9,768 nt of DNA. Origin: Burkholderiaceae bacterium (GTDB lineage Bacteria; Pseudomonadota; Gammaproteobacteria; Burkholderiales; Burkholderiaceae). Made by a program: the position numbers and the translations under genes. Positions 1 to 6,362 of this stretch are shown here, piece after piece. The first letter of the stretch is position 1; each line of letters opens with the position of its first letter. The DNA lies in NCBI GenBank assembly GCA_017998575.1, contig JAGOCV010000141.1:1-9768 (forward strand), read 5' to 3'. Under the pieces are notes generated by a model. The model searched no databases. It was not told the DNA's origin and saw only the letters and a program-made list of their open reading frames with translations.

Positions 1-581
1 CCGTCGCGCAGGCCACGCCCAGCTGCGACTTCAAGACCGGCAAGGTGATCCTGCAGCAGCCGGTGGATCACGAACAGCTCGCCAAGCTGCTGGCCACCGG
101 CAAGACCGACCTGCTCGACAAGTTCATCTCCAACAAGACGCGCCGTGCGTTCAAGGCCTTCCTCGCCTACGACAAGGAAGCGGGCAAGGTGGGCTTCGAG
201 TTCGAGCCGCGCGCCTCCAAGTTCCCGCCGCGCAAGACGGCGGCAGGCGCACCGGCGAAGAAGGCCGCGGGCAAGACGGCGGCCAAAGCCGCGGCGAAGA
301 AGGCGCCGGCTGGCAAGAAGGCTCCGGCCGAGAAGAAGGCGCGCAAGCCCGGCACGGGCCTGCCGCCCAGCGCGCAGCTGGCTGCCGTGATCGGACCCGA
401 GCCCGTGGCGCGCACCGAAGCCGTGAAGAAGCTGTGGGAATACATCCGCGTCCACAACCTGCAGGACGCGGCCAACAAGCGCAACATCAACGCCGACGAC
501 AAGCTGCTGCCGGTGTTCGGCAAGCCGCAGGTCACGATGTTCGAGATCGCGGGCATTCTGGGCAAGCACCTCAAGAGCTAG
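1..581 (+). CDS. topB: DNA topoisomerase III, C-terminal part with SWIB domain (5' partial)
   Basis: This is the last 192 codons of a gene entering from the left; the frame is open from base 3 and ends with TAG at 579-581. Type IA topoisomerases cut and rejoin one DNA strand to relax or decatenate DNA, but the toprim and catalytic tyrosine regions lie outside the window. What is visible is the C-terminal topoisomerase module (about nt 3-233), with the motif FKTGKVILQQPV and the segment TGKTDLLDKFISNKTRRAFK. Next comes a Lys/Ala/Pro-rich linker (about nt 234-356) resembling histone H1-like tails. Last is a SWIB/MDM2-type domain (about nt 357-578), recognised by KKLWEYIRVHNLQD, NINADDKLLPVFG and the closing FEIAGILGKHL. 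The identity as topoisomerase III rather than topoisomerase I is from recognition of the C-terminal segment and is likely but not proven. It converges on the ychJ-like gene. Confidence 0.8.
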   Translation, partial: VAQATPSCDFKTGKVILQQPVDHEQLAKLLATGKTDLLDKFISNKTRRAFKAFLAYDKEAGKVGFEFEPRASKFPPRKTAAGAPAKKAAGKTAAKAAAKKAPAGKKAPAEKKARKPGTGLPPSAQLAAVIGPEPVARTEAVKKLWEYIRVHNLQDAANKRNINADDKLLPVFGKPQVTMFEIAGILGKHLKS

Positions 582-594
582 CACGCCCCCGATA

Positions 595-632
595 CGGCCA
601 TACCGCCGCTCCTCAACGCAGCGGTATGGCCG
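595..632. terminator. Perfect 12-bp inverted repeat between convergent genes, possible terminator
   Basis: The arms CGGCCATACCGC (595-606) and GCGGTATGGCCG (621-632) are exact reverse complements around a 14-base loop. The hairpin begins 13 bases after the topoisomerase stop and lies between two converging genes, so it is well placed to end transcription from both sides. Neither side has a T-tract, so a classical intrinsic terminator is not shown; it may act in another way, for example as a 3' end stabiliser. Confidence 0.5.
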
Positions 633-677
633 CCTGTGGCGCCCGCGCGCGGCATGCCCCGGCCGGTGCGGCGTGTC

Positions 678-1100
678 TCATGACGATTCGCCAGGGAACA
701 TGCCGTCCACATAAAACCAGCGGTCCGCTTCGCGCACGAAGCGGCTGATCTCGTGCAGCCGGCCCGCGCGGCCGCTGCTGTCGCGCCAGCGCGCGACGAA
801 CTCCACCACGCCAGCGTCGCCGGCCTCGGCCGCGTCACGCACTTCCAGGCCCAGCCACTTGGTGGGTGAGAGGTCGAGGTCGCCCGGCGCGGTGGAGCCG
901 TGCCAGGTGGCCATCAGGTAGTCGGGCAGACCCAGGACGTAGGCGCTGTAGCGCGAGCGCATCAACGCCTCGGGCGTGGGCGCGTGGCGAGGCGGGTCGG
1001 ACTCGAGGCCCTCGTGCCAGGGCCCGCAGCAGGCGGTGTAGGTGGCGCCGCTGCCGCAGGGGCAGGGCGCGTTCGCGGACAGGAAGGGGCGCTTTTTCAT
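678..1100 (-). CDS. YchJ-like (UPF0225) SEC-C zinc-motif protein
   Basis: This 140-residue protein has an N-terminal SEC-C motif, CPCGSG at residues 13-18 followed by ACC at 23-25. The four cysteines C13, C15, C24 and C25 are expected to bind one zinc ion, as in the tail of SecA. The middle carries the signature of the E. coli YchJ family: LMRSRYSAYV (47-56), DYLMATWH (60-67), KWLGLEV (81-87) and a closing RWFYVDG (127-133). E. coli YchJ is about 152 residues and has a second SEC-C motif at its C-terminus; that second motif is absent here. The molecular role of the family is not established. The ATG at 1100 was chosen because it sits just before the zinc motif, although the same frame stays open far upstream; no strong ribosome binding site precedes it. 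It starts 40 bases after the amidotransferase-like gene ends and is probably co-transcribed with it. Confidence 0.85.
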   Translation of the reverse strand: MKKRPFLSANAPCPCGSGATYTACCGPWHEGLESDPPRHAPTPEALMRSRYSAYVLGLPDYLMATWHGSTAPGDLDLSPTKWLGLEVRDAAEAGDAGVVEFVARWRDSSGRAGRLHEISRFVREADRWFYVDGMFPGESS

Positions 1101-1140
1101 GGGGGACTGGCAAGGGTACCCCAGCGCGCCCGGGCGAACG

Positions 1141-1977
1141 TCAGGCCAGGCCCTCGACCAGTTGCACGTCGTCGGCCTTGATGGCCGGGCGGCGACGGGC
1201 CTCGGCGACCGCGCGCAGGAAGTCCTCGAGCATGGCGCTGTCGTCGATGGTGTCGGAGCCGATCTTGTGGAATTCCGGATGCCACTGCACGGCCGCGATG
1301 TAGCTCTTGCCCGCGTCCTTGCGGCGGATGGCCTCGACGATGCCGTCGGTCGCGCTGTAGGCCTCGGCATCGAACTCGGGCGACAGGTCCTTGATGGCCT
1401 GGTGGTGGATGCTGTTGACGCGCGCGCGCTCCACGCCGGGGTAGAGCGACGACAGGCGCGAGCCCTGGCGGATGTCGATGCTGTGGTAGTTGAGGTCGTA
1501 GGTGGCCGCATCGCGGTGCACGAACGAATCGGGCACCTGCGTGTTGATGTCCTGGTAGAGCGTGCCGCCAAAGGCCACGTTGAGCAGTTGCAGCCCGCGG
1601 CAGACGCCGAACATGGGCTTGCCCACGCGCTCGAAGGCGGCCACCAGCGCCTTGTCGTACTCGTCGCGCACCCGGTCGCCGCCCCAGTTCTCGTGCAGCG
1701 GCTCCTCACCGTAGCTGCCGGGCCAGACGTCGGCGCCACCGTGCAGCACCAGGCCGTCGAGCCATTCGGCGTAGTGGTCGAAGGTGACGTCGCCGCGCAT
1801 GGTGGCGCCCGTGGGGCAGGGCACCATCACCACCATGGCACCGGACGACATGAGCCAGTGCGCGATGGTCTGCTCCACGTACTGGAGCGTCTTGCCCGTG
1901 AAGAGCGAGCGTTGCGGGTCGGCGTGCGAGAAACAGGCCGAAAGGCCGATCTTGAGGCGGCTGGCGGCGGTCACCAT
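1141..1977 (-). CDS. Class I glutamine amidotransferase-like hydrolase (gamma-glutamyl-GABA hydrolase / peptidase C26 family)
   Basis: A 278-residue cytosolic enzyme of the PuuD family. Members hydrolyse gamma-glutamyl amide bonds, in E. coli PuuD releasing GABA from gamma-glutamyl-GABA during putrescine breakdown. The sequence shows the oxyanion-strand motif LVLHGGADVWP (76-86), the nucleophile elbow GVCRGLQ with C126, the conserved SIHHQAI (189-195), and the catalytic His and Glu in QWHPEF (H233, E235). The triad is therefore complete. E. coli PuuD is 254 residues, so the length fits. The start at 1977 is supported by an AGGAG ribosome binding site (CTCCT at 1987-1991 on the plus strand) nine bases upstream. 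No other putrescine genes are visible, so the true substrate is uncertain; I give no gene symbol for that reason. The ychJ-like gene follows at 40 bases. Confidence 0.88.
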   Translation of the reverse strand: MVTAASRLKIGLSACFSHADPQRSLFTGKTLQYVEQTIAHWLMSSGAMVVMVPCPTGATMRGDVTFDHYAEWLDGLVLHGGADVWPGSYGEEPLHENWGGDRVRDEYDKALVAAFERVGKPMFGVCRGLQLLNVAFGGTLYQDINTQVPDSFVHRDAATYDLNYHSIDIRQGSRLSSLYPGVERARVNSIHHQAIKDLSPEFDAEAYSATDGIVEAIRRKDAGKSYIAAVQWHPEFHKIGSDTIDDSAMLEDFLRAVAEARRRPAIKADDVQLVEGLA

Positions 1978-2005
1978 GCGGCAGGACTCCTGGGAGGGGC
2001 ATGCA

Positions 2006-2033
2006 AGTATGGCAGTGGCATGCGGCAGCGCAA
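2006..2033 (-). promoter_or_regulatory. Weak candidate promoter for the amidotransferase-like gene
   Basis: Read on the minus strand, TTGCGC (2028-2033) and CATACT (2006-2011) are separated by 16 bases and lie just upstream of the ribosome binding site. They match the -35 and -10 consensus at three and four of six positions, so this is only a suggestion. The 193-base gap between the two divergent genes (1978-2170) must hold promoters for both; I see no convincing plus-strand promoter for the EamA gene. Confidence 0.2.
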
Positions 2034-2170
2034 CCGACGCCGAAAGCTGCGGTCACCCGATCTGCCAAATGGTTACAGGCATTTCGTGGAATACGTCACG
2101 GCGAGGGCCGGGGGGGCCAGGCGCGCGGATGTGCTCGAATAGGCGCCATGCCCTGCGCCGCGAAGTTCCC

Positions 2171-3031
2171 ATGAGCCTGCCCTGGCCCGTCGTCCTTGCC
2201 GTGCTCGTCGGCGCCCTCTTGCACGCGAGCTGGAACGCGCTGGTGAAGTCCAGCACCGACAAGACGCTGGACACCGCCCTCATCCACCTGCTGGGCTCGC
2301 TGCTGGCGATCCCGCTGGTGTGGGTGGCGGGCTGGCCGCCGGCCGGCGCGTGGCCCTTCATCGCGGCCTCGGTCACCATCCACATCGCCTACTACGTCGC
2401 GCTGGCCGGCGCGCTGCGGCATGGCGACCTGGGCCTGGCCTATCCGCTCATGCGCGGCACGGCGCCGCTGCTGGTAGCGCTGTCGGCCACGGCCACGGTG
2501 GGCGAGCAGCTGTCGCCGCTGGCCTGGGCCGGCGTGCTGGGCATCTGTTGCGGCGTGCTGGCGCTGGGCCTGTCGCGCCAGGCGCTGCAGGCGCCGCGCG
2601 CCGTGGCTTTCGCGCTGGCCAACGCGGTGGTCATCGCGATCTACACCGTGGTCGATGCGCTGGGTGTGCGCGCCACCACCGGGGCGGGCGGCAGCGCGCT
2701 GCAGTACGTGGCCGCGCTCTTCGTGCTGGACGGCTGGCCGTTCGCGTTGCTGGTGCTGGCGCAGCGGCGCGGACGGGGCGTGGCCGATTACGCGCGCCAG
2801 CGCTGGCCCCTGGCGCTGGGTGGCGCGCTGGCCTCGATCGGCAGCTACGGCATCGCGCTGTGGGCCATGACGCGCGCGCCGGTCGCCCTGGTGGCCGCGC
2901 TGCGCGAGACCTCGGTGCTGTTCGCCGCGCTGCTGGGAGCCTGGCTGCTGCACGAAGCCTTCACGCTGCGCCGCGCGCTGGCGACGCTGGCCATCGTGGC
3001 GGGGGTGATGGCGCTGCGGGCGGGCAGTTGA
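2171..3031 (+). CDS. EamA / DMT-superfamily membrane transporter
   Basis: A 286-residue, highly hydrophobic inner-membrane protein with about ten predicted membrane helices. These are arranged as two EamA repeats (about residues 5-135 and 146-283), the usual build of 10-helix drug/metabolite transporters. Helix one begins immediately at the chosen start (PWPVVLAVLVGALLHASWNALVK). The second repeat ends with the family-typical RAPVALVAALRETSVLFAALLG and a short final helix. Substrates in the family include amino acids, purines and other metabolites; nothing here identifies which. The ATG at 2171 was preferred over an in-frame ATG at 2129 because the extra 14 residues are polar and arginine-rich ahead of a membrane helix. 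The site before 2171 has only a weak GAAG-like ribosome binding sequence, so the start is moderately certain. It is divergent from the amidotransferase-like gene and converges on the next gene with a 21-base gap. Confidence 0.88.
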   Translation: MSLPWPVVLAVLVGALLHASWNALVKSSTDKTLDTALIHLLGSLLAIPLVWVAGWPPAGAWPFIAASVTIHIAYYVALAGALRHGDLGLAYPLMRGTAPLLVALSATATVGEQLSPLAWAGVLGICCGVLALGLSRQALQAPRAVAFALANAVVIAIYTVVDALGVRATTGAGGSALQYVAALFVLDGWPFALLVLAQRRGRGVADYARQRWPLALGGALASIGSYGIALWAMTRAPVALVAALRETSVLFAALLGAWLLHEAFTLRRALATLAIVAGVMALRAGS

Positions 3032-3052
3032 GCCGCCCACCTGCGCGGCGCG

Positions 3053-3511
3053 TCAGGCCTCGATGCGCAGGCGGTCGAAGCCGAGGTGGTGCAAGGCCTC
3101 GCGCAGGATCACCAGCCGCGCCGTAAAGGCCGGCGTCACCGGCAGACCGGAGGCCGCCACCGGACTGCCCGACGCCACATCGGCGAGCCGGTTGAACACG
3201 CGCTCCAGCGCATCGAGCGTGAGCTCGGCATGCGGCACGTCGGGCACGCCGGCCAGCCACGCGATTTCGTGCACGCCTGCGTCGCGCGCCACCAGCACGG
3301 CCCCGGCGGGCAGGCGCGCACGCCAGGGCATCACCTGGTCTTCGACCACCTCGATGGCGCGCTCGATGTCGATGGCCGTGGGCGGATCGTGGCGCAAGCA
3401 CTGGTCGGCCGTGCGGCGGCTGCCCACGGGCAGCGCGGCGATGGGCTGGCCATCGACAGCCAGCACGGTGTGGTCGGCGTCGATCTGCAGCAGCACGGTC
3501 GGGTGGGTCAT
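3053..3511 (-). CDS. Conserved-looking hypothetical protein in a probable arfB operon
   Basis: I do not recognise this 152-residue protein. It has no signal peptide or membrane helix and only one cysteine (C38), so it is probably cytosolic. The N-terminus (VLLQIDADHTVLAVDGQP, 6-23) looks like a beta hairpin. The middle has an acidic helix, IDIERAIEVVEDQV (47-60), followed by a strand-like AGAVLVARDAG (69-79). The C-terminal half has two helical segments with HHLGFDRLRI at the end. It is a real gene: it has a good AGGAG ribosome binding site (CTCCT at 3520-3524 on the plus strand) eight bases before the ATG. It begins 33 bases after arfB ends, so the two are probably co-transcribed. A role linked to ribosome rescue would be a guess from position alone. 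Confidence 0.75.
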   Translation of the reverse strand: MTHPTVLLQIDADHTVLAVDGQPIAALPVGSRRTADQCLRHDPPTAIDIERAIEVVEDQVMPWRARLPAGAVLVARDAGVHEIAWLAGVPDVPHAELTLDALERVFNRLADVASGSPVAASGLPVTPAFTARLVILREALHHLGFDRLRIEA

Positions 3512-3544
3512 GTCAGCAGCTCCTGCGCGTGTGGGCGATGCGCG

Positions 3545-3958
3545 TCAATCCATGTCGGTCACGCGGCCGCGCTGGCGCTTGACCGCGCCCTTGGCCGCCT
3601 TGCCGGCCAGGCGCTCGCGCTGCGAGCCCAGCGTGGGCCGCGTAGCGCGGCGCCGGCGCGGCGGCACGGCCACGCTGTCCACCAGCGCCTGCAGGCGCGC
3701 GATGGCGTCGGCGCGGTTGGCCTCCAGGCTGCGGCTGGTCTGCGCCTTGATGACGACCGTGCCATCGGCGGTGATGCGCTGGTCGCCCAGGGCGAGCAGG
3801 CGCGCTTTCACATCCTCGGGCAGCGAGGACGCCGGAACGGGGAAGCGCAGGTGCACCGCGTTGGAGACCTTGTTCACGTTCTGGCCGCCCGCGCCTTGCG
3901 CGCGGATGGCGGTGAAGGTGATCTCCTCTTCCCGCACGGGGTAGGGCGAGGCCGTCAT
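3545..3958 (-). CDS. arfB: Alternative ribosome-rescue factor ArfB (peptidyl-tRNA hydrolase, YaeJ)
   Basis: A 137-residue, single-domain relative of class I release factors. ArfB enters stalled ribosomes lacking a stop codon and hydrolyses the peptidyl-tRNA ester, freeing the ribosome as a backup to tmRNA. The catalytic GGQ is at residues 24-26 inside the diagnostic RAQGAGGQNVNKVSNAVHLR. The C-terminal tail (about 100-137) is rich in Arg and Lys (for example PPRRRRATRP and KAAKGAVKRQRGR), as expected for the segment that inserts in the empty mRNA channel. The length matches E. coli ArfB (140). The start at 3958 aligns with that protein; an in-frame extension to 4024 adds 22 residues with no family counterpart. 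No clear ribosome binding site precedes the ATG. The 152-residue unknown gene follows after 33 bases, and the GAF gene diverges 68 bases away. Confidence 0.93.
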   Translation of the reverse strand: MTASPYPVREEEITFTAIRAQGAGGQNVNKVSNAVHLRFPVPASSLPEDVKARLLALGDQRITADGTVVIKAQTSRSLEANRADAIARLQALVDSVAVPPRRRRATRPTLGSQRERLAGKAAKGAVKRQRGRVTDMD

Positions 3959-3965
3959 GGGCAGG

Positions 3966-3971
3966 ATTATC
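3966..3971 (-). promoter_or_regulatory. arfB: Possible -10 element very close to the arfB start
   Basis: On the minus strand the hexamer GATAAT matches the -10 consensus at five of six positions and ends seven bases before the arfB ATG. If used, transcription would begin at or next to the start codon, giving a nearly leaderless mRNA. This would fit the lack of a ribosome binding site. No -35 element is recognisable 16-18 bases upstream, so confidence is low. Confidence 0.25.
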
Positions 3972-4026
3972 CGGGCACCCGCAGGCGCGGCGGTAGGATG
4001 ATGGCCTGTTGAAACGGGGGCCATGC

Positions 4027-4575
4027 ATGGCGACGACGAAAGACGAAACGGGCGATGCCCCTGAGAAGCGCGAGCAGCAACGTCTGGCCGAACTGCGTCG
4101 CCTGATGGTCATGGACAGCGCGCAGGAGCAGGCCTACGACGACATCACGCGCCTGGCGGCCAGCGTCTGCGGCACACCCATCGCGCTGATTTCGCTGGTG
4201 GACGACCAGCGCCAGTGGTTCAAGTCGCGCGTGGGCCTGCAGGCGCAGCAGACGCCGCGCGAGATGGCCTTCTGCGCCCACGCCATCCAGACGCCGGGCA
4301 AGCCCATGGTGGTGAACGACGCCACGCAGGACGACCGCTTCACCGGCAACCCGCTGGTCACCGGCGACCCCAACATCCGCTTCTACGCTGGCGCGCCGCT
4401 GGTCACCTCCAACGGGCAGGCGCTGGGCACGCTGTGCGTGATCGATTCGCAGCCGCGCGAAATCCAGGACGACACGCTGGAGTACCTGCGCTTTCTGGCG
4501 CAGGAGGTCATCCGCATGCTCGAGGCCCGGGGTCCAGCCGACGGCGCGGTGCCCCCGGCAACACCGGCGCGCTGA
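4027..4575 (+). CDS. Stand-alone GAF-domain protein
   Basis: A 182-residue soluble protein. A polar, charged N-terminal helix region (1-35) leads into a single GAF domain (about 36-168). Typical motifs are GTPIALISLVDDQRQWFKS (49-67), the conserved FCAHAI (82-87), NPLVTGDPNIRFYAGAPL (108-125) and ALGTLCVIDSQPR (132-144). This GAF type is usually found as the sensory module of histidine kinases and diguanylate cyclases. Here there is no kinase, GGDEF or DNA-binding domain, so it is an orphan sensor or a small-molecule or redox-binding protein; the ligand is unknown. Cysteines C48, C83 and C137 lie in the domain. The ATG at 4027 is preceded by a GGGGG run six bases upstream; a TTG at 4009 in the same frame is an alternative start adding six residues. 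It is divergent from arfB and its end is 25 bases from the convergent FecR gene. Confidence 0.88.
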   Translation: MATTKDETGDAPEKREQQRLAELRRLMVMDSAQEQAYDDITRLAASVCGTPIALISLVDDQRQWFKSRVGLQAQQTPREMAFCAHAIQTPGKPMVVNDATQDDRFTGNPLVTGDPNIRFYAGAPLVTSNGQALGTLCVIDSQPREIQDDTLEYLRFLAQEVIRMLEARGPADGAVPPATPAR

Positions 4576-4600
4576 AGCGGGGCGGGCGCACCCGGATACA

Positions 4601-5185
4601 TCAGCGCCAGCTGGCACGCGCGTTGGTGCGCGTGGGCGGCAGGCTGTCGGCGCGCACGCGCACGTTGTCGTCGCCGGCCGTCACGCAGCCGGCCGCGGTG
4701 CATACCTCGACCGGCTCGCGCTCCGAGGCGACGTTGATGCTGCCATCGGCGTTGTAGGCGGCGCTGAACGAAGCGCCGCGCACGGTGAGCGTGGCGCGTG
4801 GCGTGCGCAGGCTGAAGCCCGTGCCCGCCGGGGCCGGCAACACCCGCACGCTGCCCGACGGAAACTCCAGACCGCCCGCCGCCCCGGCCAGCCGCACCTG
4901 CGACTCGGCCTGCATCGACACGCGGCTGCCGTCCGCCAGCATCAGCTGCGCCCGCCCGCCCGGGCCGGTGGCGACACGGTCTCCCGGTGCCAGCACGGCC
5001 CCGGCCGCCGGCACCGGCTCCGCCGTGCCCCGGCGCAGATCGACCGGGCCATGGGCGAACAGCACACGGGCCTGCGGCGCGGCGGCTTCGCCGGGCTCGG
5101 CCATGGCCAGTGGGGTGACCCACGACGCCGCCAGCGCCAGCGCAGGCGGCAGGCACGACAGCGGGCGCAGCAGGCGGCGGGACAT
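4601..5185 (-). CDS. Small exported FecR-domain protein
   Basis: A 194-residue protein with a signal peptide: a basic start (MSRRLLR), a hydrophobic core and a likely cleavage after AMA (residues 27-29). The remainder matches a FecR domain. It has an entry strand ARVLFAHGPVDLRRG (39-53), the LAPGDRVATGPGGRAQLMLA core (65-84), DGSRVSM (85-91), and the later strands GSVRVLP (111-117) and FSLRTPRATLTVRGASF (124-140). C162 and C167 near the end could form a disulfide in the periplasm. FecR proteins classically relay iron-siderophore signals to an ECF sigma factor, but that requires a cytoplasmic N-terminus and a FecI partner. Neither is present here, so a FecI/FecR role is unlikely. The true function is unknown. 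An AAGG-type ribosome binding site lies about seven bases before the ATG. Confidence 0.82.
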   Translation of the reverse strand: MSRRLLRPLSCLPPALALAASWVTPLAMAEPGEAAAPQARVLFAHGPVDLRRGTAEPVPAAGAVLAPGDRVATGPGGRAQLMLADGSRVSMQAESQVRLAGAAGGLEFPSGSVRVLPAPAGTGFSLRTPRATLTVRGASFSAAYNADGSINVASEREPVEVCTAAGCVTAGDDNVRVRADSLPPTRTNARASWR

Positions 5186-5303
5186 CGGCCCACCTTACCC
5201 GCCTGCCCCGCGGGCGGCAAGCGCAGGCTGCCGAAGGCCCCGGGCGCCACGCTTGAAACCGGTTCGCGCTACCCTCACCTGTTCCGGATCGAGGAAACCC
5301 ACC

Positions 5304-6362
5304 ATGACCACCGCTTCTCCCATCCTGCGCATCCGACCGCTCGGCTTTCCCTGGGAAACCGCCGACCCGTTCCTGTTCTGCGCGTACCACGACGACGCCT
5401 ACCCGCGCGGCAACGGCGAGCTCGGCCCGGCCGCGTCGCTGGCCGGCCGCCAGATCGGATCGGACTTCAGCCGCCAGGACGGCTGGAGCATGTACCACGG
5501 CCAGGACATCCCGGGCTTTCCGGCGCACCCGCACCGCGGCTTCGAGACCGTGACGATCGTGCGCCGCGGCCTGATCGACCACGCCGACTCGCTGGGCGCG
5601 GCCGCGCGCTTCGGCCGGGGCGACGTGCAGTGGATCACCGCGGGCGAGGGCATCGTGCATGCCGAGATGTTCCCGCTGTTCGAAACCGAGCGCGACAACC
5701 CGCTGGAGCTCTTCCAGATCTGGCTCAACCTGCCGGCGCGCTCCAAGCTCGTGCCCGCGCACTTCAAGATGTTCTGGGCCGACCAGGTGCCGCATCTCGT
5801 CGCGCGCGACGAGGCCGGCCGCACCACCGACGTGTCCGTGATCGCCGGCACGCTGGCCGGCGCCGATGCGCCGCCCGCGCCACCGCCCGACTCGTGGGCG
5901 GCCGCGGCCGACGCCGACGTCGCCATCTGGACGATCCGCATGGCGCCCGGCGCCCGCTGGACCTTGCCCGCCGCCAGTGGCACGGGCACGCGCCGCCACC
6001 TCTACTTCTTCAAGGGCAGTGAAGTGAGCGTGGCCGGCCAGCGCATCGCGGGCGTGCATGCGGTCGAGCTGCGCCCGGGCGAGGCAGTGGACCTGGTCAA
6101 TGGGGACACAGAAGCCGAGTTCCTCCTGCTGCAGGGCCGGCCCATCGCCGAGCCCGTGGCGCAGTACGGCCCGTTCGTGATGAACACGCAGGCCGAGATC
6201 ATGCAGGCCATGCAGGATTACCGGCGCACGCAATTCGGCGGCTGGCCGTGGCAGGATGACGCCCCTGTGCACGGGCGCGACCCCGTCCGCTTCGCCCGCC
6301 ATCCCGGCGGCCGCGAGGAATGGCCCGCCGAGGCAATGTCCCAACGAGAAACATCGACATGA
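5304..6362 (+). CDS. Pirin-family cupin protein
   Basis: A 352-residue two-cupin protein. Pirins bind one iron or other metal in the N-terminal cupin; bacterial members include quercetinases and regulators of central metabolism. The four expected metal ligands are visible: H75 and H77 in PAHPHRGFETV, and H119 and E121 in AGEGIVHAEM. Other family marks are DGWSMYHGQDIPGFP (59-73) and the NPLELFQIWLNLPA segment near residue 140. The C-terminal cupin is about 220-300. The protein is longer than human pirin (290), largely because of an insert rich in Ala and Pro after residue 180 and a C-terminal tail (WPWQDDAPVHGRDPVRFARH). A GAGGA ribosome binding site (5291-5295) eight bases upstream fixes the start, although the frame is open much further upstream. 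Its stop codon overlaps the start of the SlyD-like gene (ATGA, 6359-6362), which suggests coupled translation. The substrate is unknown. Confidence 0.9.
   Translation: MTTASPILRIRPLGFPWETADPFLFCAYHDDAYPRGNGELGPAASLAGRQIGSDFSRQDGWSMYHGQDIPGFPAHPHRGFETVTIVRRGLIDHADSLGAAARFGRGDVQWITAGEGIVHAEMFPLFETERDNPLELFQIWLNLPARSKLVPAHFKMFWADQVPHLVARDEAGRTTDVSVIAGTLAGADAPPAPPPDSWAAAADADVAIWTIRMAPGARWTLPAASGTGTRRHLYFFKGSEVSVAGQRIAGVHAVELRPGEAVDLVNGDTEAEFLLLQGRPIAEPVAQYGPFVMNTQAEIMQAMQDYRRTQFGGWPWQDDAPVHGRDPVRFARHPGGREEWPAEAMSQRETST

Noticed and set aside
678..1739. A 353-codon open frame on the minus strand that continues upstream from the ychJ-like gene.
   Set aside because: Its first 213 codons lie in another frame of the amidotransferase-like gene and translate to low-complexity Ala/Arg/Thr/Ser sequence. 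Only the last 140 residues, from the ATG at 1100, match a known family.
1999..2023. Two copies of the palindrome GCATGC, 19 bases apart, upstream of the amidotransferase-like gene.
   Set aside because: The flanking bases do not extend the repeat and six-base palindromes are common by chance; not enough to call an operator.
1042..2142. A 366-codon plus-strand open frame.
   Set aside because: It is antisense to the amidotransferase-like gene, whose complete catalytic triad shows which strand is coding.
5248..5264. A TTGAAA followed by a TACCCT ahead of the pirin gene, considered as a promoter.
   Set aside because: The spacing is only 11 bases, too short for a sigma-70 promoter, and no better pairing is visible in the gap 5186-5303.
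4383..6344. A 653-codon open frame on the minus strand across the FecR and pirin genes.
   Set aside because: It is antisense to the clearly coding pirin gene and in another frame of the FecR gene. The Gly/Arg/Ala/His-rich translation shows no domain, as expected in high-GC DNA where stop codons are rare.
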